The notes beneath the pieces were generated by a model, which had not been told where the DNA came from, searched no databases, and saw nothing but the letters and a program-made list of their open reading frames with translations. A DNA stretch of 61,103 nt from Armatimonadota bacterium (lineage in GTDB: Bacteria; Armatimonadota; Fimbriimonadia; Fimbriimonadales; GBS-DC): positions 1-61,103 of the forward strand of contig JAIMAN010000008.1 of NCBI GenBank assembly GCA_023511915.1, in the 5' to 3' direction. Both the position numbers and the translations under genes were made by a program. How positions within the stretch are numbered: position 1 is the first letter of the stretch; every line of letters starts with the position of its first letter. Of the stretch, positions 15,107 through 24,630 are shown piece by piece.

Positions 15107-17833
15107 ATGTACGAGTTGCCCAAGACCTACGACCCGCATCAGGTGGAGGAGCGGCGCTACCAGTGGGAGCTGGCGCGCGGCGACTTCGAGGCGACCATAG
15201 CAGACGACGGCAGACCCCGCTACTGCATCACCATCCCGCCGCCCAACATCACTGGCTCGCTGCACATGGGGCACGCGCTCAACAACGCCATCCACGATGT
15301 GCTGCTGCGCTGGAAACGGATGCAGGGCTACAATGTGCTGTGCGTGCCGGGCACCGACCACGCGGGCATCGCGACGCAGAATGTCGTGGAACGCGCCCTG
15401 CGCCAACAGGAAGGCATCAGCCGCCACGATCTGGGGCGCGAGAAGTTTCTGGAGCGCGTGTGGCAGTGGCGCGAACAGTATGGCAACACCATCCTGATGC
15501 AGTTCCGCAAACTCGGCTGCTCGTATGACTGGCGCTACACCCGCTTCACCTTAGACCCCGACTATGTGGACGCCGTGCTGGAGGTGTTCATACGCTGGTG
15601 GCAGGACGGGCACCTGTATATCGGCGAGCGCGTCATCAACTGGTGCCCGCGCTGCATGACGGCGATTTCGGACATCGAGATCGAGCAGAGCGACGAGGCG
15701 GGCAAACTGTATCATATTCGCTACCCGTTTGCGGACGGCGACGGCTATGTGGTGGTCGCCACGACGCGCCCTGAGACGATGCTGGGCGATGTGGCGGTCG
15801 CCGTGAACCCCGCCGACGCCCGCTACACCGAGCGCGTTGGCAAGTCGCTGCGCCTGCCGCTGGTGGAGCGCGTCATCCCGCTGATTGCCGACCCGTATCC
15901 CGACCCCACCTTCGGCACAGGCGCAGTGAAGGTCACCCCCGCACACGACCCGAACGACTTCGAGATCGGGCAACGGCATAACCTGCCCCGCCCCGTGATT
16001 ATGCACTTGGACGGCACGATTAACACCGAAGCCCTGCGCGAGAGCCTCAACGCCCACGACAACCCCTACCTGCAACGCTATCACGGCGTTGACCGCTACA
16101 AAGCCCGCGAGATGATTGTGCAAGACCTCGAAGCGAACGGCTACCTGGAGAAGGTGGAGGACTACACCGTGCCGCTGGCGCGTTGCGAACGCTGCCACAC
16201 GGTCATCGAGCCGCTGCTGAGCGAGCAGTGGTTCTGCCGTATGCAGAGCATCGCGCAGCCCGCGATTGAGGTCGTCCAGCAGGGCAAAATCCAATTCCAC
16301 CCTGAACGCTACACCGAGATGTACCTGCACTGGATGGAGAACATCCGCGACTGGTGCATCTCACGCCAACTCTGGTGGGGGCATCAGATTCCCGCGTGGT
16401 ACTGCATGGACTGCCATCCCGAAAACTTCGACGAGTCGGGCAAGTTGCTGCGGCGCGAAAGCCCGATTGTGCAGAAGACCGCGCCCGACAAGTGCCCGCG
16501 CTGCGGCAGCACGCGCTTGGTGCGCGACCCCGATGTGCTGGACACCTGGTTCTCATCGGCGATTTGGCCCCACACGGTGCTGGGCTGGCCCCGCCAGACC
16601 GACGAACTGCGCCTGTTCTACCCGACCGATGTGCTGATTACCGCGCAGGAGATTCTGTACCTGTGGGTGGCGCGCATGGTGATGACAGGGCTGTATTTTA
16701 TGGGTGACATCCCCTTCCGCGAGGTCTACATCCACGCCACCGTGCTGAACAAGGAGGGCAAGCGGATGTCCAAGTCGCTGGGCACGGGGATTGACCCGCT
16801 GGAGTTGATCGACAAGTACGGCGCGGACGCGCTGCGCTGGTCGCTGCTGCAGCAGGCGGGGATGCAGCAGTCCATCCGCTTTTACGAGGAACGGGTGGTC
16901 AGCGCACGCAACTTCGCGAACAAGGTGTGGAACGCCACGCGCTTCGTGCTGCTGAACTTGGAGGGGGCGGACTTGGATGCGCTTCGGGTGATGGGCGCGC
17001 AGCCCGCCGACGCGCTCGATCGCTGGATTCTCAGCCGCCTGCAGCGCACGATTCAGACCATAGAGGACGCGCTGGGACGCTACTGCTTCGACGATGGCGC
17101 GAACGCGCTGTACGAGTTCATTTGGAGCGAGGTGTGCGACTGGTATATCGAGGCGGTCAAGCCGCGCCTGCACGACCCCGCCCGACGCGCCCAGACGCAA
17201 GCGATGCTGCTGTACCTGTTTGACCGCCTGCTGCGCCTGCTGCACCCCTACATGCCGCACATGACGCAGGAACTCTGGCAGGCGATTGGCGCGACAGACG
17301 CCGAGCCGTCGCTGGGCAGAGCGCGATTCCCCGTCGCCGACCCCGCTTTGATTGACCCCGACGCCGAAGCGGAGGTCGCGCAAGTGTTCGAGGGCATCCG
17401 CGCGATTCGCAACCTGCGCGCGGAGGTGAAAATCACGCCAGGCGTCGCCATTCCTGCCGTGTGGGTGAACCCGACGGACGACGCGAGCGCGGAACGCCTG
17501 CAACGGCACGCGGCAACCATCGGGCACCTGGCGTGGTGTCAGGAGGTGCGCTTCGGACAGCCGACGGAACGCGCGCTGATGAACCCCGCCGACGGCGCGG
17601 AGGTCTACCTGCCTATCGCAGGGCTGGTCGATGTCGCCCGCGAGCGCGAACGCCTGCAGAAGGAACTCGCGAAACTGGAGGCTGAAATCAAACAGGTTCA
17701 GGCGCGCCTGCGCAACCCGCAGTTCGTCGAACGCGCCAAGCCCGAAGTGGTGCAGGAGACCCGCGCCCAAGAGCGCGACCTGCTCGACAGGCACGCCCGC
17801 CTGAAAGCGCGGCTGGAACAACTGCAGGAATAG
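15107..17833 (+). CDS. valS: Valyl-tRNA synthetase
   Basis: The 908-aa class I synthetase charges tRNA-Val. The HIGH motif is in PPNITGSLHMGHALNNA (near 44-60) and the KMSKS motif in KEGKRMSKSLGTGIDP (near 545). The editing CP1 domain (VVATTRPETMLGDVAVAV) is intact, so mischarged Thr-tRNA can be hydrolysed. A zinc-ribbon-like CPRCGSTRLV lies near 465. The C-terminal coiled coil (RERERLQKELAKLEAEIKQ) that grips the tRNA is present. Length is normal. It is monocistronic or co-transcribed with the M14 peptidase 14 nt downstream, which has its own -10. Confidence 0.98.
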   Translation: MYELPKTYDPHQVEERRYQWELARGDFEATIADDGRPRYCITIPPPNITGSLHMGHALNNAIHDVLLRWKRMQGYNVLCVPGTDHAGIATQNVVERALRQQEGISRHDLGREKFLERVWQWREQYGNTILMQFRKLGCSYDWRYTRFTLDPDYVDAVLEVFIRWWQDGHLYIGERVINWCPRCMTAISDIEIEQSDEAGKLYHIRYPFADGDGYVVVATTRPETMLGDVAVAVNPADARYTERVGKSLRLPLVERVIPLIADPYPDPTFGTGAVKVTPAHDPNDFEIGQRHNLPRPVIMHLDGTINTEALRESLNAHDNPYLQRYHGVDRYKAREMIVQDLEANGYLEKVEDYTVPLARCERCHTVIEPLLSEQWFCRMQSIAQPAIEVVQQGKIQFHPERYTEMYLHWMENIRDWCISRQLWWGHQIPAWYCMDCHPENFDESGKLLRRESPIVQKTAPDKCPRCGSTRLVRDPDVLDTWFSSAIWPHTVLGWPRQTDELRLFYPTDVLITAQEILYLWVARMVMTGLYFMGDIPFREVYIHATVLNKEGKRMSKSLGTGIDPLELIDKYGADALRWSLLQQAGMQQSIRFYEERVVSARNFANKVWNATRFVLLNLEGADLDALRVMGAQPADALDRWILSRLQRTIQTIEDALGRYCFDDGANALYEFIWSEVCDWYIEAVKPRLHDPARRAQTQAMLLYLFDRLLRLLHPYMPHMTQELWQAIGATDAEPSLGRARFPVADPALIDPDAEAEVAQVFEGIRAIRNLRAEVKITPGVAIPAVWVNPTDDASAERLQRHAATIGHLAWCQEVRFGQPTERALMNPADGAEVYLPIAGLVDVARERERLQKELAKLEAEIKQVQARLRNPQFVERAKPEVVQETRAQERDLLDRHARLKARLEQLQE

Positions 17834-17835
17834 GC

Positions 17836-17841
17836 TATAAT
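17836..17841 (+). promoter_or_regulatory. -10 element of carboxypeptidase gene
   Basis: A consensus TATAAT starts three bases after the valS stop and ends six bases before the ATG. The spacing puts transcription start at or next to the A of the start codon. TGGAAC (17814-17819) is a possible -35. Confidence 0.6.
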
Positions 17842-17847
17842 AGAGCC

Positions 17848-19095
17848 ATGCGGCGCATCATGGGTGTTTTGGTGCTGTGCCTGACGCTCGTTTGGGCAGT
17901 GCAGGCGCAAGAGGTCAAGTACGACGGCTACCAGGTCTGGCGCATCACCGTGCGCACGCCTGCCGAGCGGGAGCAGGTGCAGCAACTCGTGCGCGATGTG
18001 TGGATGGTGCGCGGCAGCACTATCGATGTGTGCCTGTCGCCCGACGAGCAGGCGACGCTGCGCAAGGCGGGCTTCACGGGCGAGGTGCTGATCCCCGATG
18101 TCGGCGCACGGATACGCCAGCAGAAGAGCGAGTTCGCCCCGCAAGATGGCAGCCTGTTCACGCGCTACCTGACGCTGAACGAGATTTACGCCGCGATGCG
18201 CCAGTTAGCCGACCAGAACCCGCGCCTGGTGCAGATGTTCGAGATTGGCAGGTCGATTGAGAACCGCCCGATTTACGCGCTGCGCTTGACGCGCGAGCCG
18301 CGTCGCGTCCGCGTCTATCGCGACCGCCCGCAGGTGGTCATCAACGCCATGCAACACGCCCGCGAGTGGATCACCCCGCCCGTCGCGCTGTATTTCGCCT
18401 ACCGCCTCGTCGCCGAGTACCCCACGAACACGCAGGTACGCGAGGCACTCGATCGGCTGGAGGTCTATGTCGTGCCTGTGGTCAACCCCGACGGCTATGT
18501 GTTCACGCACACCACGAACCGACTCTGGCGCAAGAATCGCCGCTACATCGGCAGGGTGTTCAATCAGCCTGTGTACGGCGTGGACTTGAACCGCAACTGG
18601 AGCTACGGCTGGGGCGGCGAGGGTTCCAGCGGGCAGCCGTGGAGCGACACCTATCGGGGCAGCGCGCCCTTCTCGGAGCCCGAGACCTACTGGCTGAGCC
18701 GCTGGATGCTAAGCCTGCCGACCCTGCGGGCGCATGTCGATGTGCATAGCTACTCGCAGCTGATTCTCTGGCCGTGGGGCTACACAACCGACCTCGCGCC
18801 GTTTAGTGGGGTGTTCGAGCGCGTCGGGCAGGCGATGCAAACGGCAATCCAGAGTGTGCATGGGCAGTTCTACATCGCGGGACCGATTGCGCCGACGCTT
18901 TACATCGCCAGTGGCGGGATGACCGACTGGGTGTTCGGGGCGCGCGGCGCGCTGTCGTTCACCTACGAACTGCGCGACACAGGGCAGTACGGGTTTCTGC
19001 TGCCGCCTGACCAAATCCTGCCCACCTGCGAGGAGGTCTACCCCGCGTTTCTGGAGCTGCTGCGCTGGACACGGCAACGGGACTGGCGGGAGTAG
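17848..19095 (+). CDS. Secreted zinc carboxypeptidase, M14 family
   Basis: The 415-aa preproprotein has a signal peptide (GVLVLCLTLVWAVQAQ), a propeptide-like region to about residue 110, then the M14 catalytic domain. The zinc ligands are in NAMQHAREWITPP (His and Glu) and LRAHVDVHSYSQLI (His). Substrate binding is by VDLNRNWSYGWGG, and the catalytic glutamate is in SFTYELRDTG. The subfamily resembles carboxypeptidases A and T, which remove C-terminal amino acids, likely for peptide nutrition outside the cell. Length is typical. The TATAAT six bases upstream fixes the start. Confidence 0.93.
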   Translation: MRRIMGVLVLCLTLVWAVQAQEVKYDGYQVWRITVRTPAEREQVQQLVRDVWMVRGSTIDVCLSPDEQATLRKAGFTGEVLIPDVGARIRQQKSEFAPQDGSLFTRYLTLNEIYAAMRQLADQNPRLVQMFEIGRSIENRPIYALRLTREPRRVRVYRDRPQVVINAMQHAREWITPPVALYFAYRLVAEYPTNTQVREALDRLEVYVVPVVNPDGYVFTHTTNRLWRKNRRYIGRVFNQPVYGVDLNRNWSYGWGGEGSSGQPWSDTYRGSAPFSEPETYWLSRWMLSLPTLRAHVDVHSYSQLILWPWGYTTDLAPFSGVFERVGQAMQTAIQSVHGQFYIAGPIAPTLYIASGGMTDWVFGARGALSFTYELRDTGQYGFLLPPDQILPTCEEVYPAFLELLRWTRQRDWRE

Positions 19096-19105
19096 GCGCA
19101 CCCCC

Positions 19106-19134
19106 TTGTATTCGCGCGGTGGATAGGGTATAAT
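19106..19134 (+). promoter_or_regulatory. Promoter of the ribosomal protein cluster
   Basis: TTGTAT (19106-19111), a 17-bp spacer and a consensus TATAAT (19129-19134) precede rpsN, with a leader of about 15 nt. This places a strong promoter exactly where rplE would normally sit upstream. Confidence 0.7.
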
Positions 19135-19156
19135 AGCCCCTCGCGAGGTAGAGACG

Positions 19157-19342
19157 ATGCCAACCACTGCGTGGATTGAGAAGGCGAAGAAGAAACCGAA
19201 GTTCAAGGTGCGTCGGGTGAACCGATGTAGCATCTGTGGTCGCTCGCGCGGCTACATCCGCTACTTCGGCATCTGTCGCATCTGCTTGCGCGAGCAGGCG
19301 CATAAAGGCGTGCTGCCCGGCGTGCGCAAGTCGAGCTGGTAA
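19157..19342 (+). CDS. rpsN: Ribosomal protein S14, zinc-binding type Z
   Basis: The 61-aa small-subunit protein binds the 3' domain of 16S rRNA. It is the short, zinc-containing form: two CXXC pairs, RCSICGRSR and [11 protein letters not shown], near residues 24-43. The C-terminus [11 protein letters not shown] is canonical. It is the first gene of the cluster here; normally rplE precedes it in the spc operon. It is followed by rpsH after a GGAGG site. Confidence 0.97.
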   Translation: MPTTAWIEKAKKKPKFKVRRVNRCSICGRSRGYIRYFGICRICLREQAHKGVLPGVRKSSW

Positions 19343-19357
19343 GGAGGCGTTATAACG

Positions 19358-19753
19358 ATGATGACCGACCCAATCGCGGATATGCTGACCCGTATCCGAA
19401 ACGGGGCGCAGGCGCGTAAGGAGAGCGTGGCGATGCCCAGCTCGCGCCTGAAAGTCCAAATCGCGGAACTACTGAAAAAAGAAGGCTTTATACGGGATTA
19501 CACGGTCAAACCCGACGGCGTGCGCTCGACGCTGGTGATTCATTTAAAATACGCGCCCAGCGGCGAGTCGGTGATCCAGCACATCGAGCGGGTGAGCAAG
19601 CCCGGACGACGCATCTACGCCCCCGTCGAGAAGCTGCGCCCGATACGGCGCGGGCTGGGCACAGCGATTGTTTCGACCCCGCAGGGGCTGCTGCCCGACC
19701 GCGAATGCCGCAAACGACGCATCGGCGGCGAGGTCATCTGCATCGTCTGGTAA
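19358..19753 (+). CDS. rpsH: Ribosomal protein S8
   Basis: The 131-aa primary 16S rRNA-binding protein has DPIADMLTRIRNG at its start, MPSSRLKVQIAELLKKEGFI, and the C-terminal GLGTAIVSTPQGLL and GGEVICIVW. In other bacteria it also represses its own operon by binding spc mRNA. Translation may start at 19358 or at the second ATG, 19361. GGAGG lies upstream. Confidence 0.97.
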   Translation: MMTDPIADMLTRIRNGAQARKESVAMPSSRLKVQIAELLKKEGFIRDYTVKPDGVRSTLVIHLKYAPSGESVIQHIERVSKPGRRIYAPVEKLRPIRRGLGTAIVSTPQGLLPDRECRKRRIGGEVICIVW

Positions 19754-19764
19754 GGAGGCAAACC

Positions 19765-20331
19765 ATGTCGCGAATCGGCAAACAACCTATTCCCCTGCCC
19801 AAGGGCGTCGAGGTTCAGGTAGACGGGAACCGCGTGAAGGTCAAGGGTCCCAAAGGCGAGTTGACGCACGAGTTGCCCGACGCGATTCAGCTGCAGCGCG
19901 AGAACGGGACGCTGCAAGTGGTACGCGCCAGCGACGAGCGGTTCGCCCGCGCCCAGCACGGACTGCAGCGCACGCTGATTGCCAACATGGTCAAGGGCGT
20001 CTCGGAGGGCTTCGAGAAGACGCTCGAAATCGTCGGCGTCGGCTACCGCGCGCAGATGGAGGGCAAGACGCTCGTGCTGCAGGTCGGCTACTCGCATCCC
20101 GTGCGCGTCGAGCCGTTTCCAGGCATTACGCTTTCGGTAGAGCAAGACCCGCAAACGCGCGGGACGCTGATTGTGGTGCGCGGCATCGACAAGCAGCTTG
20201 TGGGGCAGCAGGCAGCCAATATCCGCGCGGTGCGCCCGCCCGATTCCTACAAGGGCAAGGGGCTGCGCTATCGCGGCGAAAAGGTACGACTCAAGCCTGG
20301 CAAGCAGCAGGCAGGCAAGGGCAAGAAGTAA
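19765..20331 (+). CDS. rplF: Ribosomal protein L6
   Basis: The 188-aa large-subunit protein has two L6 folds. The N-terminus SRIGKQPIPLPKGVEV and KGPKGELTHELP are typical, as is the second-domain signature IRAVRPPDSYKGKGLRY near 152-168. It lies near the GTPase centre of the 50S subunit. The start follows TAAGGAGG, and the upstream in-frame extension lies inside rpsH. Confidence 0.97.
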   Translation: MSRIGKQPIPLPKGVEVQVDGNRVKVKGPKGELTHELPDAIQLQRENGTLQVVRASDERFARAQHGLQRTLIANMVKGVSEGFEKTLEIVGVGYRAQMEGKTLVLQVGYSHPVRVEPFPGITLSVEQDPQTRGTLIVVRGIDKQLVGQQAANIRAVRPPDSYKGKGLRYRGEKVRLKPGKQQAGKGKK

Positions 20332-20344
20332 GAGGTGAACCGCT

Positions 20345-20707
20345 ATGAAGAAGACGGCGCGTGAGAAACGCATCACCCGACACAAGCGCATTCGGCGCAA
20401 GGTGTTCGGCTCGCCCGAACGCCCGCGCCTGTGCGTGTATCGCAGCGTGCATCACATGCACGCCCAAATCATCGATGATGTCGCAGGGCATACGCTGGTC
20501 TCCGCATCCACAACGGAGCCGACCCTGCGCAAGGAACTCACCAGCACGGGCAACAAAGCGGCGGCGGCTGCCGTCGGACGGCTGATTGCCCAACGCGCGC
20601 TGGAGAAAGGCATCACGCAGGTTGTGTTCGATCGCGGCGGGTTCCTCTATCACGGACGCATCGCCGCCGTCGCCGACGCCGCGCGCGAGGCAGGACTCAA
20701 GTTTTAG
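20345..20707 (+). CDS. rplR: Ribosomal protein L18
   Basis: The 120-aa 5S rRNA-binding protein has the basic N-terminus [15 protein letters not shown], then [21 protein letters not shown] and the C-terminal [26 protein letters not shown]. It attaches 5S rRNA to the central protuberance. The length and the order rplF-rplR-rpsE are standard. Confidence 0.97.
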   Translation: MKKTAREKRITRHKRIRRKVFGSPERPRLCVYRSVHHMHAQIIDDVAGHTLVSASTTEPTLRKELTSTGNKAAAAAVGRLIAQRALEKGITQVVFDRGGFLYHGRIAAVADAAREAGLKF

Positions 20708-20715
20708 GAGGCGGT

Positions 20716-21270
20716 ATGCAACGCAAACGACATAGTTATATCAATCCCGACCAGTTGAACTTGCATGTGGAGCGCGTGATTCACACGAACCGCGTCTCCA
20801 AGACGCACAAGGGCGGGCGCACGCTGAGCTTCCAGGTGATGGTGGTGGTCGGCGATACGAACGGGCATGTGGGCGTCGGGCTGGGCAAGGCGCGCCAAGT
20901 GCCCGACGCGATCCGCAAAGCCATCGAAGCCGCGCGGCGCAACTTGGTCTATGTGCCGCGCGTCGGCACGACCATCCCGCACGAGGTGGAGATCGAGTAC
21001 GGCTCCACACGGCTGGTGCTGAAACCCGCCTCGCCGGGCACGGGCGTCGTGGCGGGAAGCTCGGTACGCGCGCTGCTGGAAGCAGCAGGCGTCAGCGATG
21101 TGCTGGCGAAACTCGTCGGCTCGCGCAACGCCATTAACGCCGCATGGGCGACCTTGGAAGCGTTCCGCGCGATGCAAACGCCCGAAGAGATCGCCCAAAT
21201 GCGCGGACTGCCCATGCGCACGCTCACCCCGTGGTATGTGCGCAAGTTCCAAGAGGGTGCGGAGGCATAA
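20716..21270 (+). CDS. rpsE: Ribosomal protein S5
   Basis: The 184-aa protein helps form the mRNA entry helicase and secures decoding accuracy. Signatures are [34 protein letters not shown] and [19 protein letters not shown]. Residues 1-20 before the core are slightly longer than usual. It is 8 nt after rplR and 2 nt before rpmD. Confidence 0.97.
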   Translation: MQRKRHSYINPDQLNLHVERVIHTNRVSKTHKGGRTLSFQVMVVVGDTNGHVGVGLGKARQVPDAIRKAIEAARRNLVYVPRVGTTIPHEVEIEYGSTRLVLKPASPGTGVVAGSSVRALLEAAGVSDVLAKLVGSRNAINAAWATLEAFRAMQTPEEIAQMRGLPMRTLTPWYVRKFQEGAEA

Positions 21271-21272
21271 CG

Positions 21273-21470
21273 ATGCTCAAAATCACGCTCAAGCGAAGCC
21301 CTATCGGCTACGAAGAGAGCCAGAAACGCACAGTGCGCGCGCTCGGACTGCGCAAACTGAACCAAACGGTCTACCACCGCGATGAGCCGAACATCCGCGG
21401 GATGATCGCCAAAGTCGCGCACCTGGTGCATGTAGAGACCGTTGCAGAGGAGGAGGCGACAACGCGATGA
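21273..21470 (+). CDS. rpmD: Ribosomal protein L30
   Basis: The 65-aa protein has the bacterial L30 signature [31 protein letters not shown] and [14 protein letters not shown]. It is present as in most bacteria, unlike lineages that have lost it. The ATG at 21273 lies two bases after the rpsE stop, and the stop overlaps the rplO start as ATGA. The longer frame upstream lies inside rpsE. Confidence 0.95.
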   Translation: MLKITLKRSPIGYEESQKRTVRALGLRKLNQTVYHRDEPNIRGMIAKVAHLVHVETVAEEEATTR

Positions 21471-21916
21471 TCGAATTACATACGCTCAAACCTGAGCTGG
21501 GCAGCAAAAAGCGGCGCAAGCGCGTCGGGCGCGGCATCGGCTCCGGGCACGGCAAGACCGCCACGCGCGGCACGAAAGGGCAAAAGGCGCGCGACACCAT
21601 CCCGCCGCGCTTCGAAGGCGGACAGACGCCCATCCATCGCCGACTGCCTGTGCGCGTCGGATTCCGCAATGTGAACCGAGTCGAGTACGCCGTGATTAAT
21701 GTCAGCACGCTGGCGGAGCGGTTCCAACCGAACGAGACCGTCACGCCCGAACTGCTCAAGGAGCGGCGGATTATCCGCAAGCTCAAGGACGGCGTCAAAG
21801 TGCTGGGCACAGGCGAAATCAGCATCCCGCTCACGGTGCATGCGCACGCCGTCAGCGAGAGCGCACGCGCCAAAATCGAGGCGGCGGGCGGGACGGTGCA
21901 ACTCATCGAAAAGTGA
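21467..21916 (+). CDS. rplO: Ribosomal protein L15
   Basis: The 149-aa protein has the typical basic, glycine-rich N-terminus [19 protein letters not shown] and [17 protein letters not shown]. The folded C-terminal part includes [18 protein letters not shown] and [15 protein letters not shown]. It is a late-assembly 50S protein, coupled by a four-base overlap to rpmD, and secY follows after 7 nt. Confidence 0.97.
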   Translation: MIELHTLKPELGSKKRRKRVGRGIGSGHGKTATRGTKGQKARDTIPPRFEGGQTPIHRRLPVRVGFRNVNRVEYAVINVSTLAERFQPNETVTPELLKERRIIRKLKDGVKVLGTGEISIPLTVHAHAVSESARAKIEAAGGTVQLIEK

Positions 21917-21923
21917 GGTCGCC

Positions 21924-23228
21924 ATGCTAAGCGTCAACTTCGTCAGCGCCCTGCAAAGCGCGTTCAAAATCCCCGAACTGCGCGCCCGAATCGTGTTCGT
22001 GTTCGCGATGTTCACGGTCTACGCGATTGGGCTGCATATCCCCATCCCCGGCGTTGACCGCGAAGTGCTGCGGCGGCTGTTTGAAGACCAGCAGCTGCTG
22101 GAGTTTTTGAACATGTTCACGGGCGGCGCGCTGCGCAAACTCACGATTCTCGCGCTGGGGCTGAACCCCTACATCACGGCGTCGATTATCATGCAGGTCT
22201 TCTCCTACGCCGACCCGAAGCTGCGCGAGGCGATGCGCGAGGAGTCGGGACGACGCCTGATGCAGCAGCGCACACGGCTGCTGACGATTGCGATTGCGCT
22301 GGTGCAGTCCATCGGACTGATCGCGACCTTCCGTTCGGCGGGCGCGCTGGAACTGAGCGGCGTGCAGTATGTGCAGGTCATCGTCGCGTGGACGGCAGGC
22401 GCAATGTTCCTGCTATGGCTGGGCGAGCAGATTACCGAGAAGGGACTGGGCAACGGCGTCTCGCTGATGATTTTCGCCAGCATCGTCGCCAGCATGCCCT
22501 ACCAAGTCACCCGCACCTACCAAGCGCTGCAAGCGGGCGCGATTAACTTCGGGCAGATTCTGCTGCTGCTGGCGATTTTCGTGGCGACGGTGTGGGGCAT
22601 CGTCTATGTCACGACCTCGCAGCGGCGCATTCCGATTCAGCACATGCGGCGCATCGTCGGGCGCAGGCAGATGATGGGCGGCACTTCGTACCTGCCCATC
22701 CCTGTCAACGCCGCGGGCGTGATCCCGATTATCTTCGCCGTGTCGCTGCAACTGCTGCCCGCAACCATTCTGCAGATGATCCCCTACGACCGCGAGAACC
22801 CCGGTCCCGTGGTCGGGTTCCTCGTGGGCGCGATTGAACTGCTGACGCCTGGCGGCGGGGTTGTCGGTTCGCTGATTTATGCAGGGCTGATTTTCCTGTT
22901 CACCTACTTCTATGTGTCGGTGGTGTTCAACACCGACGAGATTGCCGAGAACTTGAAGCGTCAGGGCGCGTTCATTCAGGGCGTGCGTCCGGGCAAGCCG
23001 ACCTCCGACTACCTCAACGATGTGCTGACGCGCATCACCTTCGCGGGCGCGGCGTTCCTGGCGTTCATCGCGCTGATGCAATACTGGGTGCCCAGCCTCA
23101 CGCGCATCGACACGCTGAGTATCGTGGGCGGCACCTCGCTGCTGATTCTGGTGGGCGTCGCCATCGACTTCTCGCGCCAGTTGCAAGCGCAACTCGCCAT
23201 GCGCCAGTACGACGAGATGATGAAATAA
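21924..23228 (+). CDS. secY: Preprotein translocase channel subunit SecY
   Basis: The 434-aa membrane protein forms the SecYEG channel, with ten transmembrane helices expected. Seen features are the plug region IPGVDREVLRRLFE, LGLNPYITASIIMQ, LGEQITEKGLGNGVSLMIF and the cytoplasmic ribosome/SecA-binding loop RRIPIQHMRRIVG. The C-terminal loop QGAFIQGVRPGKPTSDYL is also present. Length is normal. The ATG at 21924 follows GTGAGGTCGCC; the in-frame extension upstream lies in rplO. The order rplO-secY-adk-map is conserved. Confidence 0.97.
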   Translation: MLSVNFVSALQSAFKIPELRARIVFVFAMFTVYAIGLHIPIPGVDREVLRRLFEDQQLLEFLNMFTGGALRKLTILALGLNPYITASIIMQVFSYADPKLREAMREESGRRLMQQRTRLLTIAIALVQSIGLIATFRSAGALELSGVQYVQVIVAWTAGAMFLLWLGEQITEKGLGNGVSLMIFASIVASMPYQVTRTYQALQAGAINFGQILLLLAIFVATVWGIVYVTTSQRRIPIQHMRRIVGRRQMMGGTSYLPIPVNAAGVIPIIFAVSLQLLPATILQMIPYDRENPGPVVGFLVGAIELLTPGGGVVGSLIYAGLIFLFTYFYVSVVFNTDEIAENLKRQGAFIQGVRPGKPTSDYLNDVLTRITFAGAAFLAFIALMQYWVPSLTRIDTLSIVGGTSLLILVGVAIDFSRQLQAQLAMRQYDEMMK

Positions 23229-23239
23229 CGGGGCGAGGC

Positions 23240-23872
23240 ATGCGACTGGTGTTCATCGGCGCGCCGGGCGCGGGTAAAGGCACACAGGCGAAGCGGTTGG
23301 CGGCGGAGAAGGGCTACCCGATTGTCGCCACGGGCGACCTGCTGCGCGCCGCCATCGCCGAGCAGACCCCGCTGGGACAGCAAGCGCGCGCCTACATCCA
23401 ACGCGGCGAACTCGTGCCCGACCCGCTGGTGAACCAACTCGTCGCCGAGCGCATCGCCACGCTGGAGTCGTTCATCCTCGACGGCTACCCGCGCAACCTG
23501 ACCCAAGCGCAAATGCTGGAGACCATTCTGCCGCAGCCGCTGAGCGCGGTCGTCTACTTCGCAATCAGCGAGGACGCGCTGATTGCGCGGCTGGGCGGGC
23601 GACGCATCTGCCCGCAGTGCGGCGCAGTGTTCCACATCACCGCCAACCCCAGCACGGCGGGCGACCGCTGCGACCACTGCGGCGCGACGCTGATTACCCG
23701 CGAAGACGACCAGCCCGACACCATCCGCAAGCGGTTTAGCGTCTACCGCGAGCAGACCGCGCCGCTGGTGGACTACTACCGTCAGCGCGGGCTGCTGCGC
23801 ACAGTCAACGCCGACGCGCCCCCCGACACCGTGTACCAGCAACTGCTGAGCGTTTTATGCGAATCTACCTGA
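23240..23872 (+). CDS. adk: Adenylate kinase, zinc-LID type
   Basis: The 210-aa enzyme interconverts ATP plus AMP with two ADP. The P-loop is GAPGAGKGTQAKRLA (near 7-21), the AMP site includes TGDLLRAAI, and FILDGYPRNLTQAQ is the family signature. The LID carries four cysteines (ICPQCGAV and CDHCGA), so it binds zinc, a stabilising feature common in Gram-positives and thermophiles. It overlaps map by 16 nt. Confidence 0.97.
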   Translation: MRLVFIGAPGAGKGTQAKRLAAEKGYPIVATGDLLRAAIAEQTPLGQQARAYIQRGELVPDPLVNQLVAERIATLESFILDGYPRNLTQAQMLETILPQPLSAVVYFAISEDALIARLGGRRICPQCGAVFHITANPSTAGDRCDHCGATLITREDDQPDTIRKRFSVYREQTAPLVDYYRQRGLLRTVNADAPPDTVYQQLLSVLCEST

Positions 23873-24609
23873 AAACTCAGAGCCAAATCGAACGCATCCG
23901 CAAAGCGGGGCGCATCGCCGCCCGCGTGCTGCGCACCTGCGCCGAGAGGATCGAGCCGAACCGCACGCTCGATGTGGAACTCGACCAACTCGCCGAGCAG
24001 ATGGTGCTGGAGATGGGCGGCTTCCCCGCCTTCAAGGGCTATCGGCTGTTCCCGCATGTGCTGTGCGTCTCCATCAACGAGGAGGTCGTGCACGGCTTGC
24101 CGACAGGCAGAGTACTGCGCGCGGGCGACATCGTGACGCTGGACATCGGCGTCTACTACGAGGGCTACTGCTGCGACACCGCCCTCACGCTGATTGTGGG
24201 GCACGCCGACTACCAGCGCAAACGGCTGGTGCGCGTCACGGAGGAAGCCCTGCACAAGGCGCTGGAGGTCACCCGCGCGGGCAATACCACCGGCGACATC
24301 AGCGCGGCAATCCAGCAGCACGCCGAATCGTTCGGGTTCAAACCCGCGCGCGGCTTGGCAGGGCACGGCGTCGGACGGTTCGTCCACGAGATGCCCGACA
24401 TTCCCAACATCGGCGAAGCGGGCACAGGCGTACCCCTCCAAGCCGGCATGGTGCTTGCCATCGAGCCGATGCTCGTGATGGGCGAGCCTGAAGTGGAGTT
24501 CGCCGACGACGAATGGGCGATCGTCACGCGCGACGGCAAGCCCGCCGCGCACTTCGAACACACCGTCGTCGTCACCGAAAACGGCGCCGACATCCTCACT
24601 ATCGAGTAA
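23857..24609 (+). CDS. map: Methionine aminopeptidase, type I
   Basis: The 250-aa metalloenzyme removes the initiator methionine. The metal ligands are in VTLDIGVYYEGYCCDTALT (two Asp), GRFVHEMPDIPN-type loop (His), LAIEPMLV (Glu) and the C-terminal AHFEHTVVVTENGAD with its glutamate nearby. GHGVGRFVHEMP is the family signature. The length matches the bacterial type Ia short form. The start is inside adk, so the two are translationally coupled. Confidence 0.97.
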   Translation: MRIYLKTQSQIERIRKAGRIAARVLRTCAERIEPNRTLDVELDQLAEQMVLEMGGFPAFKGYRLFPHVLCVSINEEVVHGLPTGRVLRAGDIVTLDIGVYYEGYCCDTALTLIVGHADYQRKRLVRVTEEALHKALEVTRAGNTTGDISAAIQQHAESFGFKPARGLAGHGVGRFVHEMPDIPNIGEAGTGVPLQAGMVLAIEPMLVMGEPEVEFADDEWAIVTRDGKPAAHFEHTVVVTENGADILTIE

Positions 24610-24630
24610 ACTTAATGCGGAGGTGATGCG

